37,108 bases of DNA from assembly GCA_021791695.1 (NCBI GenBank), contig JAJYWC010000018.1, positions 1-37,108 on the forward strand. The letters run 5' to 3'. This DNA comes from an archaeon. GTDB lineage: Archaea; Thermoproteota; Nitrososphaeria; Nitrososphaerales; Gagatemarchaeaceae. Made by a program: the position numbers and the translations under genes. Shown here piece by piece: positions 1 to 8,801 of the stretch; positions within the stretch are counted from its first letter, which is position 1; every line of letters starts with the position of its first letter. Under the pieces are notes generated by a model. It was not told where the DNA came from. It ran no database searches and saw nothing but the letters and a program-made list of their open reading frames with translations.

Positions 1-1261
1 GTACGTGATCTTCCTGATGACGACGCTCGACCTCAGCGCCCTCTCCGCGGCGTTGTTGTTCCAGTCCACGCCTTCCTCCTCCAGGAAGGTGAAGAGCATC
101 CCCCTCTCCCTCTTCAAACGCTTGACGAACCTCCTGCAGTTCTTCTCTTTCGACGAGGAGTACGACGCGATGAGAGCGTCGACCCTCGCCTCGAGCCTCG
201 CCTTCGCCCTCAGCCTCTCCTCGCGGGCGGTGACCCTCTCCCCGACCCTTATCGAGTCCCTGAGCATCCTCTTCAGCTTCTTGGCGAACGGGAAGAACTC
301 CTCGCCGGGGCTCTTGTACTTCAGGGTGTCCTTGACCTCCCTCATGTAGTGGACCAGGCAACGCTGATGCTTCCCACCCACGTGGTTCCACGCGCCCCAT
401 GAGTCGCTGACCATCGTCCCTCCATAATCGCCGAGGACCCTCCTGGGGGACGTCCTTCCCCCTCGATTTCGCGACCTCGTACACGACGGACCACTTCCCT
501 ACGAACGCCCAGAGCCAGTGGTTCTTCCCCTTGATCCGCCAGCCCGTCTCGTCGCCGTGGAGGCTCGCCTCACTCACGAGCTCCTCCTTCAGCTCCTCGT
601 ACCTCGGCCCGAACGCGCTCGCGACGCTCATCACGCAGTGGACCATCGCGGCCTCCGTGATGTCGAGGCCGAAAAGGAGCTTGAGGAGCGAGCCTATCTT
701 CTCGTAGGACGTGCCGAGCAGCTTCAGGGAGACGATCAGGAGCATCAGCCTCAGGCCGAACCTCTCGTTGCTCCCTCCATTGATCACGTTTGGAATCGGA
801 GGTGAGACCTGCCTCCTGCACCTGCAGCAGTACCTCCTCTTTATGACGTATCGAGTGACCACAACTCTTGCAGGCACGATGTCCTCGACGACCCTGGTGT
901 AGGAGTCGGTGGGCTTCTCAGAGATGACGCCACCGCACCTCGGACAAGTGGATTGGTCGAGCTCTACCGTGGCGTCCACCCTCTCCGGTCTGGCCCTGCC
1001 CGCGCCCTGATGACCTTCCCTCCTCCCGGACTTCTTGTACCGCCTCCTCTCGGTGTTGGCCCTGGCGTCTATGCTCCTGGCTACGACTGCGGACACCGTG
1101 GTCTTCAGGGATGCGAGCTCCTCCCTCAGCTCCCTGTTCTCCTCCCTGAGCCTCGCGTTCTCTTCCTCCAGCTTTGTGCATGACTCCCTGTAGCGCTGGA
1201 GCTCCCGGGCAAGCCCATCATTGGATGCGTCGGTGGTCCCCTGCGACAACACGACGGACAT
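1..1261 (-). pseudogene. IS66-like DDE transposase, frameshifted and truncated by the window edge
   Basis: Reading from the ATG at 1261, the protein has an N-terminal coiled coil rich in Glu, Arg and Leu, a zinc-binding section (CPRCGG, later CCRC), and then the catalytic core: the motif HGDETGWRIKG with the first Asp, SDSWGAW with the second Asp, and NNAAERALR with the Glu. This order is that of the IS66 DDE transposase domain. The frame breaks in a run of five C (458-462 on the plus strand). Removing one base restores KSRGRTSPRRVLGDYGG and the rest of the core, so the gene has a one-base insertion or a sequencing error there. The C terminus lies beyond position 1. Confidence 0.8.
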
Positions 1262-1323
1262 CCTCAGTCCGGACAGAAATGCGTCAACGCCGAAAGGAGA
1301 TTACCTACTGCTCAACTAACGGA

Positions 1324-1346
1324 CTTCATAACGGTAAACATGTACG
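1324..1346. repeat. Terminal inverted repeat of the left IS66-like element
   Basis: This 23-bp end begins CTTCATAACGGTAAAC and differs at three positions from the 23-bp repeat at 4235-4257, whose inverted partner is at 3795-3817. It lies just upstream of the transposase start, as expected for the 5' end of the element. Confidence 0.75.
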
Positions 1347-1464
1347 AAATCTGGTAGTCTACCGCGGCTTCAGAACTGGATCGTCGTGGTGGGGAAAAAA
1401 CACCCGGGAGGGTGCGGAAGCGCGCACATCCAAGATGAACCGCCTCAATCTGAGCAGGCGTCGT

Positions 1465-3549
1465 TCAGCGGAACTTCCGGGGGTACGCACGATGCCACTC
1501 CTTGTGCAGCAGGACCTGCCAGTCTTTCTCTGGGACCCACTCAGTCCCCTGTCTGACGTCGACATCCGAGAAGACGTTGAAGTTTGCCTGATCGGAGGTG
1601 ATGAGAACCTTGGACTGGGTTGCGATACGCGAGTGTGGCCTAGTGACCGTAAACTTCGCTTTGGAGTCCATCGAAGCAAGAGCAGGGTTCTTCGGGTTTA
1701 CTGTCTGCCAAAGGCGGTTCTCCGCCTCAACCCTAGTGTCTTCGTCGGGCTTGAAGACTACCCTGTTCCCCCACTCCACGGTGACATTTCCGCTATTCAT
1801 ATCCTGGATGACGCGCCAATAGTGTGGTTCGGGTACCTCCGCTATCCTGCTCGGAGGTGGAGGCGGAAGGAAGTTCGGAGCCTGAGGGTCAGCCCTTGGC
1901 GGGATGACGGGGAGCTCGATTCGAGAAGGATGAAGGTCTCCGTGATGCACCGTATTGATTGCGTTCTTTGGAGTTGGCCAAAGGAAGGGAAAGTCAGAGG
2001 ACGCGATGTAGAGTTTGATCCGATGCCCCTTCTCGAAGCGGTATGAAGTGCCGCACATCTCTATCTTCAACTCGTAGACTTCGTCCGGCTTCATGGGTGC
2101 CGGGGTGGTGTCAGAATCTCGATGTGTTCCATTGATGGACCACCTGGAGACAAGGACGGTTGTGCCATCAGGAGCTTGGTCGCACAACTTCACTACGAAA
2201 CTCGCCACGTCAGCGGTAGACGACGCGTAGAGTACCGCGCGGGGTTGGCCTGTCACCTCGACATCGTGGTCGAGCGGAGAAGTGCCATAAACGAGCGATA
2301 CGCGATCGTCATAGCGCTGGTCAAGAGGGAGTCCCACAGGGTCGTACACTCCCCCCCATAGTCCGGTTGCTATGCCAGCGCTCGGGTCATGCTTGAGTGA
2401 GTCGCTGGACTCTCCGGCAGTGGGAGAGTCCCAGCCTAGCGACCTGTTATCCCCAAGATAGAGCGACTTCCATGAAGTACCCTTCAGGGGGAACTCGTCT
2501 TCCAGTCTCCAGCGCCCATTCTGCCAAGAGGTGGCGGGGTGCCTGAGCACGTCTGGAGGCGTGTAGTCCTGGACATAGAGAGATACCGGCGGCTCATTCA
2601 TCACTCCTGTGTCCGCTCCCTTCAGCCAGTAATCATACCACCGGAGCATCTCATGGAGAATGTGTATCCTCGGACCCGGCCTCGCCCTGTCCGGGAGTTC
2701 GTGCATCCAAGGACCGGCGATGAGCTTCTTCGGGCTCTTTATGTGCTGGAAGAACTTTATCGGCTCTGATGGATAGTAGTCATGCCAGCCGTTTATCACG
2801 AGGGCGGCGGCCTTCACCTTGTCGCACTTCTGGGAGATTGACCCTTCGTAGTAGTATGGGCCATCCACGTCGTTCTCGAGCCAGGCGAGAAACCACGGCA
2901 CGTTGTCTTTTGTGTGCTGCCGCCAGAGTTTGAGCCAGCGTCCCTCGGGGTCCTGATATTCGGGTGGCATGTAGTTCATGGCAATCATGTGGGCAGCGTA
3001 CATCCCTGTGAAGTGGAGCATCGAGAAGTTGCCTCCCTCATATCCCCATCCGGACGAGTACCAGTGAAACCCACCTGAGAATGGCACGATTGCCTTGAGA
3101 TGTGGCGGCGCAGTCGCGGCGCACAGCACGGTGCTGTAGAAGCCGTAGGAGACCCCATACATGCCGACGTTCCCGTTGCACCAAGGCTGTTTCGCGAGCC
3201 ACTCAACAACTTCATAGCTGTCCTGCTGCTCCTGGGCACTGTACAGGCGGTTTGACGTCCCCTCGGAATTACCAGTCCCGCGGGTGTCGACGAAGAAGAC
3301 CCTGTAGCCCCTCTTGGCGAAGAATACTCCCATGTCATGCCGGCTGCTGCCGTTGAACCCGCCTGAGTTTAGGTCCTTGTGGTACGGATTGTAGTTTCCG
3401 ATTATTGCCGGAAATCGGTCTTCAACTACGCGCCCGTCTCTCACAGGGACATAGGCGTTCGACGCCAAGCTGATTCCATCTTTCATCGGGATAAGGACGT
3501 TCTGTTCTATCTTCCAGTCGTACTCCTGCTGAGATGCGTCGGTCTCCAT
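1465..3549 (-). CDS. CocE/NonD-family serine hydrolase (peptidase S15-like)
   Basis: The protein (694 aa) is an alpha/beta hydrolase of the CocE/X-Pro dipeptidyl peptidase group, which cleaves esters, amides or prolyl peptides. The catalytic triad is visible: Ser134 in GVSYG, Asp257 in GWHDYYPSEP and His283 in GPWMHE. VDTRGTGNSEG, about 40 residues before the serine, is also typical of the family. The C-terminal half is the jelly-roll domain of S15 enzymes. No signal peptide is seen, so it is probably cytoplasmic. I chose the ATG at 3549 because an AT-rich TATA-like stretch (3571-3585) sits about 26 bp upstream, implying a leaderless mRNA; a TTG at 3564 would add five residues. The gene stands alone between two related insertion elements and may have arrived with them. 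The natural substrate cannot be told from the sequence. Confidence 0.9.
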   Translation of the reverse strand: METDASQQEYDWKIEQNVLIPMKDGISLASNAYVPVRDGRVVEDRFPAIIGNYNPYHKDLNSGGFNGSSRHDMGVFFAKRGYRVFFVDTRGTGNSEGTSNRLYSAQEQQDSYEVVEWLAKQPWCNGNVGMYGVSYGFYSTVLCAATAPPHLKAIVPFSGGFHWYSSGWGYEGGNFSMLHFTGMYAAHMIAMNYMPPEYQDPEGRWLKLWRQHTKDNVPWFLAWLENDVDGPYYYEGSISQKCDKVKAAALVINGWHDYYPSEPIKFFQHIKSPKKLIAGPWMHELPDRARPGPRIHILHEMLRWYDYWLKGADTGVMNEPPVSLYVQDYTPPDVLRHPATSWQNGRWRLEDEFPLKGTSWKSLYLGDNRSLGWDSPTAGESSDSLKHDPSAGIATGLWGGVYDPVGLPLDQRYDDRVSLVYGTSPLDHDVEVTGQPRAVLYASSTADVASFVVKLCDQAPDGTTVLVSRWSINGTHRDSDTTPAPMKPDEVYELKIEMCGTSYRFEKGHRIKLYIASSDFPFLWPTPKNAINTVHHGDLHPSRIELPVIPPRADPQAPNFLPPPPPSRIAEVPEPHYWRVIQDMNSGNVTVEWGNRVVFKPDEDTRVEAENRLWQTVNPKNPALASMDSKAKFTVTRPHSRIATQSKVLITSDQANFNVFSDVDVRQGTEWVPEKDWQVLLHKEWHRAYPRKFR

Positions 3550-3567
3550 TGCGTGCCTCGGCAATGA

Positions 3568-3590
3568 CCAATGTTAATAATAATTCCTTG
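3568..3590 (-). promoter_or_regulatory. TATA-like promoter of the CocE-type hydrolase gene
   Basis: On the minus strand the stretch reads GGAATTATTATTAACATTGG. Its centre is about 26-28 bp before the ATG at 3549, the usual archaeal TATA-to-start distance for a leaderless transcript. The remaining 200 bp up to the insertion element at 3795 show no convincing gene. Confidence 0.5.
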
Positions 3591-3794
3591 TTGCAGCTCG
3601 GCAGCCAAGACACTCACCCCGGCTGCCTTAGCGCATCTTTACCGGCAGGCGACCGAGAGGCAAGAAGCGCGAGGCCACAACCGCGCTCTGGAGGGCAAAC
3701 CGGTCTTAAGATGCGCGTCAACCAGGTACCAAGAAGTCTTATGAGCGCATGCGACTCAACTGCTGGCGATAAACACGCATAAGCAAAGAAATAC

Positions 3795-3817
3795 GTACAC
3801 GTTTAGCGTTCTGAAGC
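3795..3817. repeat. Left terminal inverted repeat of the small IS66-like element
   Basis: The 23 bases are the exact reverse complement of 4235-4257. The core reads ACACGTTTAGCGTTCTGAAG. Confidence 0.85.
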
Positions 3818-3885
3818 GGTTCGACCTGCCTGAGCGGATTTCTTGACGTGCATGCGTATGAGCGTGTCAGTCACTCACGTAGCGA

Positions 3886-4225
3886 TTGATGTCAGCAGAA
3901 AGGAGCGCCTCTCCAGACCAGGAGTCCCTTGCAAGGGAGCTTGAGCGCTACGAGAAAAGGTGCTCCGAGCTGGAGAAGCAGGTGGCCACGCTCGCGTCAG
4001 AGAACAAGGAACTGAGGGAGAAGCTCGCATCGCTCGAGGCCACAGTGTCAGCCGTCGTGGCGAGGGGTATCGACGCGAAGGCCGACACGACGAAGCATCG
4101 CTACAGGAAGTCTGGGAGGAGAGAAGGGGCACGAGTGGGCACGCGTCCACGCCGTCCTGATGTCGATCAGGGAGACGTACGGGCTGAGGAAGGAGAACTT
4201 CTTCGACTATGTCATGGGATACTGA
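3886..4225 (+). pseudogene. IS66-like transposase remnant: N terminus joined to C terminus
   Basis: The first 80 or so codons from the ATG at 3886 encode a Glu/Lys/Leu-rich coiled coil ending in KHRYRKSGRREG. This is clearly homologous to the N terminus of the transposase at 1-1261 (shared TVSAVVAR and YxKSGRREG). At about 4120 the frame changes, and another frame continues HEWARVHAVLMSIRETYGL to a stop at 4223-4225, which resembles the C-terminal tail of such transposases. About 1 kb with the zinc-binding section and all DDE residues is missing. In the original frame a 120-codon open frame runs on to 4248, but its tail looks non-coding. Confidence 0.75.
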
Positions 4226-4234
4226 GCAAATCTA

Positions 4235-4257
4235 CTTCAGAACGCTAAACGTGTACG
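4235..4257. repeat. Right terminal inverted repeat of the small IS66-like element
   Basis: This is the exact inverted partner of 3795-3817 and matches the end of the left element (1324-1346) at 20 of 23 positions. Confidence 0.85.
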
Positions 4258-4479
4258 GTTGGACGAGTTTCCCCCGGACCAGTCGCGGCTCTGCTGAAGC
4301 AGGTGCACGAGGCGTACGTTACGAAAGAACACGTCTCGGGGGTCGCCTATTCGTAGCGGTGCTCTCACACCAAGATAAGTCAGGTCAGGACCAAGCAATC
4401 GTTCGTCATTGACGGGTGGCAAGTCGATAACGACGGCACGCCCTTCGTTCCACGTAGGACTCATTCCGAGCTTAAATAA
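4258..4479 (+). pseudogene. Possible gene remnant abutting the IS66-like element
   Basis: Directly after the inverted repeat, one frame reads PVAALLKQVHEAYVTKEHV, is cut by a TAG at 4354-4356, and resumes with KQSFVIDGWQVDNDGTPFV before stopping at 4477-4479. The residue make-up of both parts looks like real protein, unlike the other frames. I do not recognise the family. It may be the end of a gene broken by insertion of the element, but no matching first half is seen to the left of 3795. It could also be chance. Confidence 0.3.
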
Positions 4480-4499
4480 AAGGAGGAGCGCCTCTGATT

Positions 4500-4814
4500 G
4501 TGAGCGGATTCACGACCCTCTTCCGCAGATGCCCAGCCTGCGGACACAGATTCAAGATCAGGTTCGAGCGAGTCGAGCGCATCTCAGAACAGACCACAAC
4601 CACTTCAATCCCTCTGGTGGTGGAGAGGTCTGCGGAGAACTTTATTGGCGGTCCGGTAATATCACCAGAGGAGCCCCTGGTCGTGGGAGACGGTCCCCCG
4701 ATAACGGTAGACATCGAAGAGTTTCAGTACTCGTACAGGTGCAAACACTGTGGTCACGAGTGGTATGAGAAGAAGGAGAAGGTCCACGGTGAATCCGTCG
4801 ACCGGACAAAGTGA
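4500..4814 (+). CDS. Small double-CxxC zinc-ribbon protein
   Basis: The protein has 104 residues. A first zinc knuckle at Cys11-Cys14 (CPACGHRF) and a second at Cys81-Cys84 (CKHCGHEW) frame an acidic, proline-containing middle section. The four cysteines could form one zinc ribbon with a long insertion, or two half-sites. The start is GTG at 4500. AGGAGG lies about 14 bases upstream, but a TATA-like CTTAAATAAA is centred about 25 bp before the start, so a leaderless message is also possible. No function can be named; nucleic-acid binding or a role as an adaptor is typical of such proteins. It lies between two decayed mobile elements. Confidence 0.65.
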   Translation: MSGFTTLFRRCPACGHRFKIRFERVERISEQTTTTSIPLVVERSAENFIGGPVISPEEPLVVGDGPPITVDIEEFQYSYRCKHCGHEWYEKKEKVHGESVDRTK

Positions 4815-4952
4815 ATTCCCGAAGCTGCCACGACGGCCATCCCGACAGCATCCGGCTACACCGGCTGGCGCTTTCACCCCTGCATAAAGGCGCGGCCAGG
4901 TTAAGGATTGAGTGATTGGTCTAGGCTGTTTGTTTCCTGGCGGTATGCGGGG

Positions 4953-5676
4953 ATGTCGGCTCCCACGTATCACGAGTATCCAATTCCTGACACGTGAGAG
5001 GACACCCCTCCATCTGATGCTCTACGGGGTGTATGTCTACCTGTGCTCAAACAGCTTGAGGAGAGCATCTAAAATCCTTGAGTCCCTGATGGAGAGGTCT
5101 CATGAGGCCATACGTCAGCGGGTACAGCGTCTGGCACCGATCTGCGACGGGTTGGAGACCGACAGGAGGCTCGTCAGCGCGATCTTCGTCGACGAGACGA
5201 TGATAAGGATCAGGGGGAAGCGGGCGTGGGTCTGGGTCGCTTTTGAGCCAGGGCCGAGGACGTTCCTCGCCTTCAGGATCACGTACAACCAGTCCGTCCC
5301 CGACGCCTACCTCTTCCTCAAGGAGCTGAGGATCAGGTACGGGAGGAAGCCCATCTGGACCGACGAGGGAGCGTGGTATCCAGAGGCCTGCAGGTGGGCT
5401 CGTCTGGAGCATCACGTGTATGGCACCGAGCTGAAGAACCAGATCGAGAGGATGAACCAGGCGCTGAAGGACAGGATCGAATGTTTCGACGACCTGTCCC
5501 CATGCCTCAAGGAGGATTGCGACAGGAAGCACGTGAGCAACTTGATAGCGGTCTTCAGGTTCTTCCACAACCACGTGAGGGTCAACGGAGAGATCTGAAG
5601 AGCGCCGATGGAATGGGACGACAGACCGGAGTATGAGAGGTTCATCGAGCTTATTGGTAGGGAGGTGTTAAGTTGA
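4953..5676 (+). pseudogene. IS6/IS240-like DDE transposase, with frameshift and internal stop
   Basis: The core (VDETMIRIRGKRAWVWVAF, then WTDEGAWYPEA, then LKNQIERMNQALKDR) has the three acidic residues of a DDE integrase fold, with codons at about 5191, 5362 and 5446, in the spacing of IS6/IS240 transposases. The natural start appears to be the ATG at 4953 (MSAPTYHEYPIPDT), but that frame stops at 4995-4997; one missing base near 4991-4995 would join it to RERTPLHLMLYG. At the far end a TGA at 5596-5598 interrupts the frame, which then continues RAPMEWDDRPEYERFIELIG to a second stop at 5674-5676. A 228-codon frame from a GTG at 4912 remains open between these lesions. I could not find terminal repeats. 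Confidence 0.75.
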
Positions 5677-5699
5677 CCGCGCTGAGTGGTCGGCCGATA

Positions 5700-5731
5700 C
5701 CTTATATTCTCCTGGAGGTAGTGTGAAGGTA
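5700..5731 (+). promoter_or_regulatory. Promoter and start region of the racemase-family gene
   Basis: A TATA-like CCTTATATTC is centred about 26 bp before the ATG at 5731, which would give a leaderless message. GGAGGT at 5714-5719 is also well placed as a ribosome-binding site if transcription starts further upstream. Confidence 0.45.
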
Positions 5732-6543
5732 TGAGGATACTTGTAGTAAACCCGTTCGGAGCCACGGAGCCCGGGGCGAAGGAGACATTTGCCAAAATCG
5801 CCCGGTCTGACGTGAAGTTCGATGTGGAGAACATAAGCGCTGTCTTTCCGCTGGACTACAACACTTGGGGGTACAACATGCTCAAGGTCACAAATGCCAC
5901 GGTCGAGCGCGTCATAAAGGCTGAAGAGGAAGGATATGACGCCGCCTTCATCTCGTGCATGCAGGATCCGGGCTTGTACGAGTCCAGAGCAGTAGTGGAC
6001 ATCCCCGTCACGGCAAGTTTGGAGAGTGCCGCATGGGTAGCGATGATGATGGGCAAGAAGTTCTCAATCGTCACTGTGCCTCCGCCCGTGCCGCAGCAGA
6101 TGGCCTACGTCGCCGACAAATACGGGCTGAGGGAGAGAATCGCCTCCATACGCTACATAGACATCATAGCGAACAAGCTCTACCCCGAGCAGACGGACCC
6201 CAAGGTCGTGCGTGACAAGACGATGGAGGTGATACGGAAGTGCGTAGAAGAGGACGGCGCCGAGGTAATCATCTCGGGATGCACGATTCTAGGAGCCGTG
6301 CTTACAACGTTTTTTGACGCATCCATCAAGAACGAGCAAGTCCCCATCATCGACCCGATGGTGGCAGGATTCAAGATGACTGAGCTCATGGTGGATATGA
6401 GGAAGCTCGGATATCCTGCCGTGAGCCGGCTCGGGTTGTGGAGAAAACAACCTGAGAAGGAGCACCAGGAGCTTCGAGAATGGATGAGAAAGAATCCATC
6501 GCCCGAACAGTACTATCAGGGGCTCCAGGAGGAAGTACGCTAG
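5731..6543 (+). CDS. Asp/Glu/hydantoin racemase-family protein
   Basis: The protein has 270 residues and starts with the Rossmann-like strand MRILVVNPFG of hydantoin racemases. Two catalytic cysteines of the cofactor-independent racemase family are in place: Cys76 in FISCMQDPGL and Cys184 in IISGCTILG. These act as the two acid-base residues that invert the alpha carbon. The family includes hydantoin racemase, aspartate/glutamate racemase and maleate isomerase. The convergent hyuB-hyuA pair right next to it argues for a hydantoin-like or cyclic amide substrate. The tail after about residue 235 is charged and longer than usual. It is cytoplasmic, with no signal peptide. Confidence 0.85.
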   Translation: MRILVVNPFGATEPGAKETFAKIARSDVKFDVENISAVFPLDYNTWGYNMLKVTNATVERVIKAEEEGYDAAFISCMQDPGLYESRAVVDIPVTASLESAAWVAMMMGKKFSIVTVPPPVPQQMAYVADKYGLRERIASIRYIDIIANKLYPEQTDPKVVRDKTMEVIRKCVEEDGAEVIISGCTILGAVLTTFFDASIKNEQVPIIDPMVAGFKMTELMVDMRKLGYPAVSRLGLWRKQPEKEHQELREWMRKNPSPEQYYQGLQEEVR

Positions 6544-6657
6544 GCCGACCCTCGTTTCAGGGGCTTGGGCGAAGAAACGCTATTTGCGAGGTTTCCCGCT
6601 TCGGCTGTTCTTCGCCTAGAACTCCATGCGCATGAGCCGTCCGGACTACTTGAGTCC

Positions 6658-8748
6658 TCAGTGAGAGGGCGTCATGACGAGGTAACCATACTTCTCGACT
6701 TCAACCCGGTACCCAGGGTGCACGATCGTAGTGGCGTCTTTGTCTTCTATCACCGCAGGACCCTTTACGACATTGCCCCACTTCAGCGACGTCCTCTCGA
6801 AGACCCCCGCAGATAGGTAGCTGCTGGCCTCCGAGAAGTATACGTTCCGAGTCCCCTTGCTTGCGTCGATCGGTGACTCATTCCCCCTTGGCAAGGCATT
6901 TATCCTTGGTTTGGGTATCGAACCGATTCCTACGAGCCTTACACTGACGACTTGTGTCGGCTCCGTCCTCACCGCGTGGCCGTATGTCCTCTCGTGTATC
7001 GCGAAGAAACGCTCTTCTATTTTTCTGATATCAGTGGGCTTGACCTCTCCGTCTGGTATCTCGACGAGAAGTTCGTAGGATTGGCCCAGATATCTCATGT
7101 CGAGAGACCTCACGAATGAGACATCTTCGTCTCGTACTCCCTCGCTGGAAAGGAGTTTCATTGCGTTGTTCCGGAAGTCTTCGTAGATCTTGTTGAGCCG
7201 ATCGATGTCGATTGTTGAGGTCTGATGGACGTACGTCTGCACGAACTCGTGTTTCACGTCAGTGACAAGAAGTCCGAGGGCGGAGGTCAATCCCGGGTTG
7301 TGTGGGATTATCACTTTTGGAATTCCGAGTTCCTTTGCGAGCGCGTTAACGTGCATAGGTCCCGCGCCGCCGAACGCGACCAGACTGAACTCTCTTGGGT
7401 CATATCCTCTCTCGACAGAGACGAGGCTGAGGGCCCGAAGCATGCTCGCGTTAGCTATGTCGACTATGCCCATAGCACTCTCGACAATGGTGTACCCGAG
7501 CGGGGTGGCGCATTTCTCCTTGATAGCGTTGCTCGCCGCTTCAGGATTCAGTTTCATCTCGCCCCCAAGGAAGTAACTTGGGTCTATTCTCCCGAGGACT
7601 AGATTCGCATCGGTGATGGTAGGCTCAGTTCCGCCTGTCATGTAGCAGGCCGGTCCCGGGGATGCCCCTGCGCTCCTCGGACCTACCTTGAGCGCGCCGC
7701 CTGAATCAATCCACGCTATACTCCCTCCACCAGCACCAATCTCGACGAGGTCAATAACGGGTGTCTTGAGCGGATACCCTCCTCCCTTGGTGAGCCCTGT
7801 CTCCGGAGTTGCGGCCGGCCCGACCTCGTAGCTGCGCGCCATGCGAGGCTGCCCCCGCTCGATCGAGCTGGCCTTGGCGGTCGTTCCACCCATATCGAAC
7901 GAGATGACGTTGTGCTCTCCCAGCATCTTGCCTATGTAGGAAGCTGCTATCGCCCCTGCCGCCGGCCCCGACTCGATGAGGTACGCGGGCTTCTCCTTTG
8001 CAACTGCGGAGGTCATGAGCCCCCCGCTCGACTGCATCACGTAGAGTTCCCCGGCAACCTTCCTTGTGCTCAGCTGAGACTCGAGCTTAGCGAGGTACCT
8101 GAAAACGACGGGCATTATCACAGCATTTATCACGGTCGTGCTGGCGCGTACATACTCTCGGAACTGCGGGCTAATCTCGGACGAGACAGTGATGAAGACG
8201 CCCGGACAATGCTCCGATATGATTGATGCTAGTCTTCTCTCGTGGTCGGGATTGACGTAAGAATGGAGCAGGCAGATAGCCACTGCCTCCACCTCTGCCT
8301 TCTTTAGAGCGAGCGCCACGCTTCTTGCGCTCTTCTCGTCGAGGGGTGTGAGAACATCGCCCTCGGCTGTCACTCTCTCCTTGACTTCGTACGCCCTGTG
8401 ACGAGGTATTAGCGGCTTAGGTTTGTTAAAGAATATGTCATAGAGCTTCGGTCGTATCTGTCTCTGGATTTCCAAGATGTCTCTGAACCCCTCGGTCGTA
8501 ACAAAGCCGCCCTTGGCCACGTTCCCTTCGATTATCGCGTTCGTTGCAATCGTGGTGGCGTGTACCGTCTGTATCACATCCTGTGCCGTCCCGTCGTCGA
8601 GAACCCGAAGCACGGAGTTCATGAACCCGACCGATGGGTCTGAGGGTGTTGTGGGGACCTTAGCGGTCTTCGTGGACCCCGTGTCTAGGTCCACGAGAAT
8701 CGCGTCCGTAAACGTCCCGCCGATGTCAACTCCTATTCTCTTTCGCAT
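6658..8748 (-). CDS. hyuA: Hydantoinase/oxoprolinase A-type subunit (HyuA)
   Basis: The protein (696 aa) is a full-length member of the ATP-dependent hydantoinase A/5-oxoprolinase/acetone carboxylase beta family. The N-terminal GVDIGGTFTDAILVD is the actin-like ATPase phosphate-binding loop. ISFDMGGTTAKAS, about 290 residues in, is the second phosphate motif, and GAGGGSIAWID and GGAGPMH follow as in family members. It normally works as a heteromer with the HyuB subunit, opening a cyclic amide or activating a ketone at the cost of ATP. hyuB lies 53 bp upstream on the same strand, so the two are probably co-transcribed. GAGGA sits about 8 bases before the ATG. Members differ in substrate, so N-methylhydantoin, 5-oxoproline or a ketone cannot be separated here. 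Confidence 0.92.
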   Translation of the reverse strand: MRKRIGVDIGGTFTDAILVDLDTGSTKTAKVPTTPSDPSVGFMNSVLRVLDDGTAQDVIQTVHATTIATNAIIEGNVAKGGFVTTEGFRDILEIQRQIRPKLYDIFFNKPKPLIPRHRAYEVKERVTAEGDVLTPLDEKSARSVALALKKAEVEAVAICLLHSYVNPDHERRLASIISEHCPGVFITVSSEISPQFREYVRASTTVINAVIMPVVFRYLAKLESQLSTRKVAGELYVMQSSGGLMTSAVAKEKPAYLIESGPAAGAIAASYIGKMLGEHNVISFDMGGTTAKASSIERGQPRMARSYEVGPAATPETGLTKGGGYPLKTPVIDLVEIGAGGGSIAWIDSGGALKVGPRSAGASPGPACYMTGGTEPTITDANLVLGRIDPSYFLGGEMKLNPEAASNAIKEKCATPLGYTIVESAMGIVDIANASMLRALSLVSVERGYDPREFSLVAFGGAGPMHVNALAKELGIPKVIIPHNPGLTSALGLLVTDVKHEFVQTYVHQTSTIDIDRLNKIYEDFRNNAMKLLSSEGVRDEDVSFVRSLDMRYLGQSYELLVEIPDGEVKPTDIRKIEERFFAIHERTYGHAVRTEPTQVVSVRLVGIGSIPKPRINALPRGNESPIDASKGTRNVYFSEASSYLSAGVFERTSLKWGNVVKGPAVIEDKDATTIVHPGYRVEVEKYGYLVMTPSH

Positions 8749-8801
8749 CTAATCTTCCTCGCTGCAGAAATGCGGAAATACGTTCTTCATTGTTACCCCT
8801 G

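Larger units (their letters stand above)
1..1346 (-). mobile_element. IS66-like insertion sequence, partial (runs off the left edge)
   Basis: The element holds a transposase gene read on the minus strand and ends at 1346 with a terminal inverted repeat at 1324-1346. That repeat matches the right-hand repeat of the small element at 4235-4257 at 20 of 23 positions, which fixes this boundary. The gap from repeat to transposase start is about 62 bases, as in the second element (about 68). The other end of the element lies outside the window, so length and target duplication cannot be judged. Confidence 0.8.
3795..4257 (+). mobile_element. 463-bp internally deleted IS66-like element (MITE-like)
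   Basis: Perfect 23-bp inverted repeats at 3795-3817 and 4235-4257 bound the element. Inside is the start of an IS66-type transposase fused directly to what looks like its last 30 or so codons, so the catalytic core is gone. It should be movable only by a transposase acting in trans. Eight-base target duplications, usual for IS66, are not seen at its borders. It is related to the element at 1-1346 but lies in the opposite orientation. Confidence 0.8.

Noticed and set aside
1174-2046. 290-codon plus-strand open frame
   Set aside because: It lies antisense to the CocE-type hydrolase and the IS end, and its sequence has no domain-like order. High GC leaves long open antisense frames throughout this window.
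3795-4257. Target-site duplication around the small IS66-like element
   Set aside because: The bases outside the two inverted repeats do not match over 8 bp, so the duplication has been lost or the ends come from different events.
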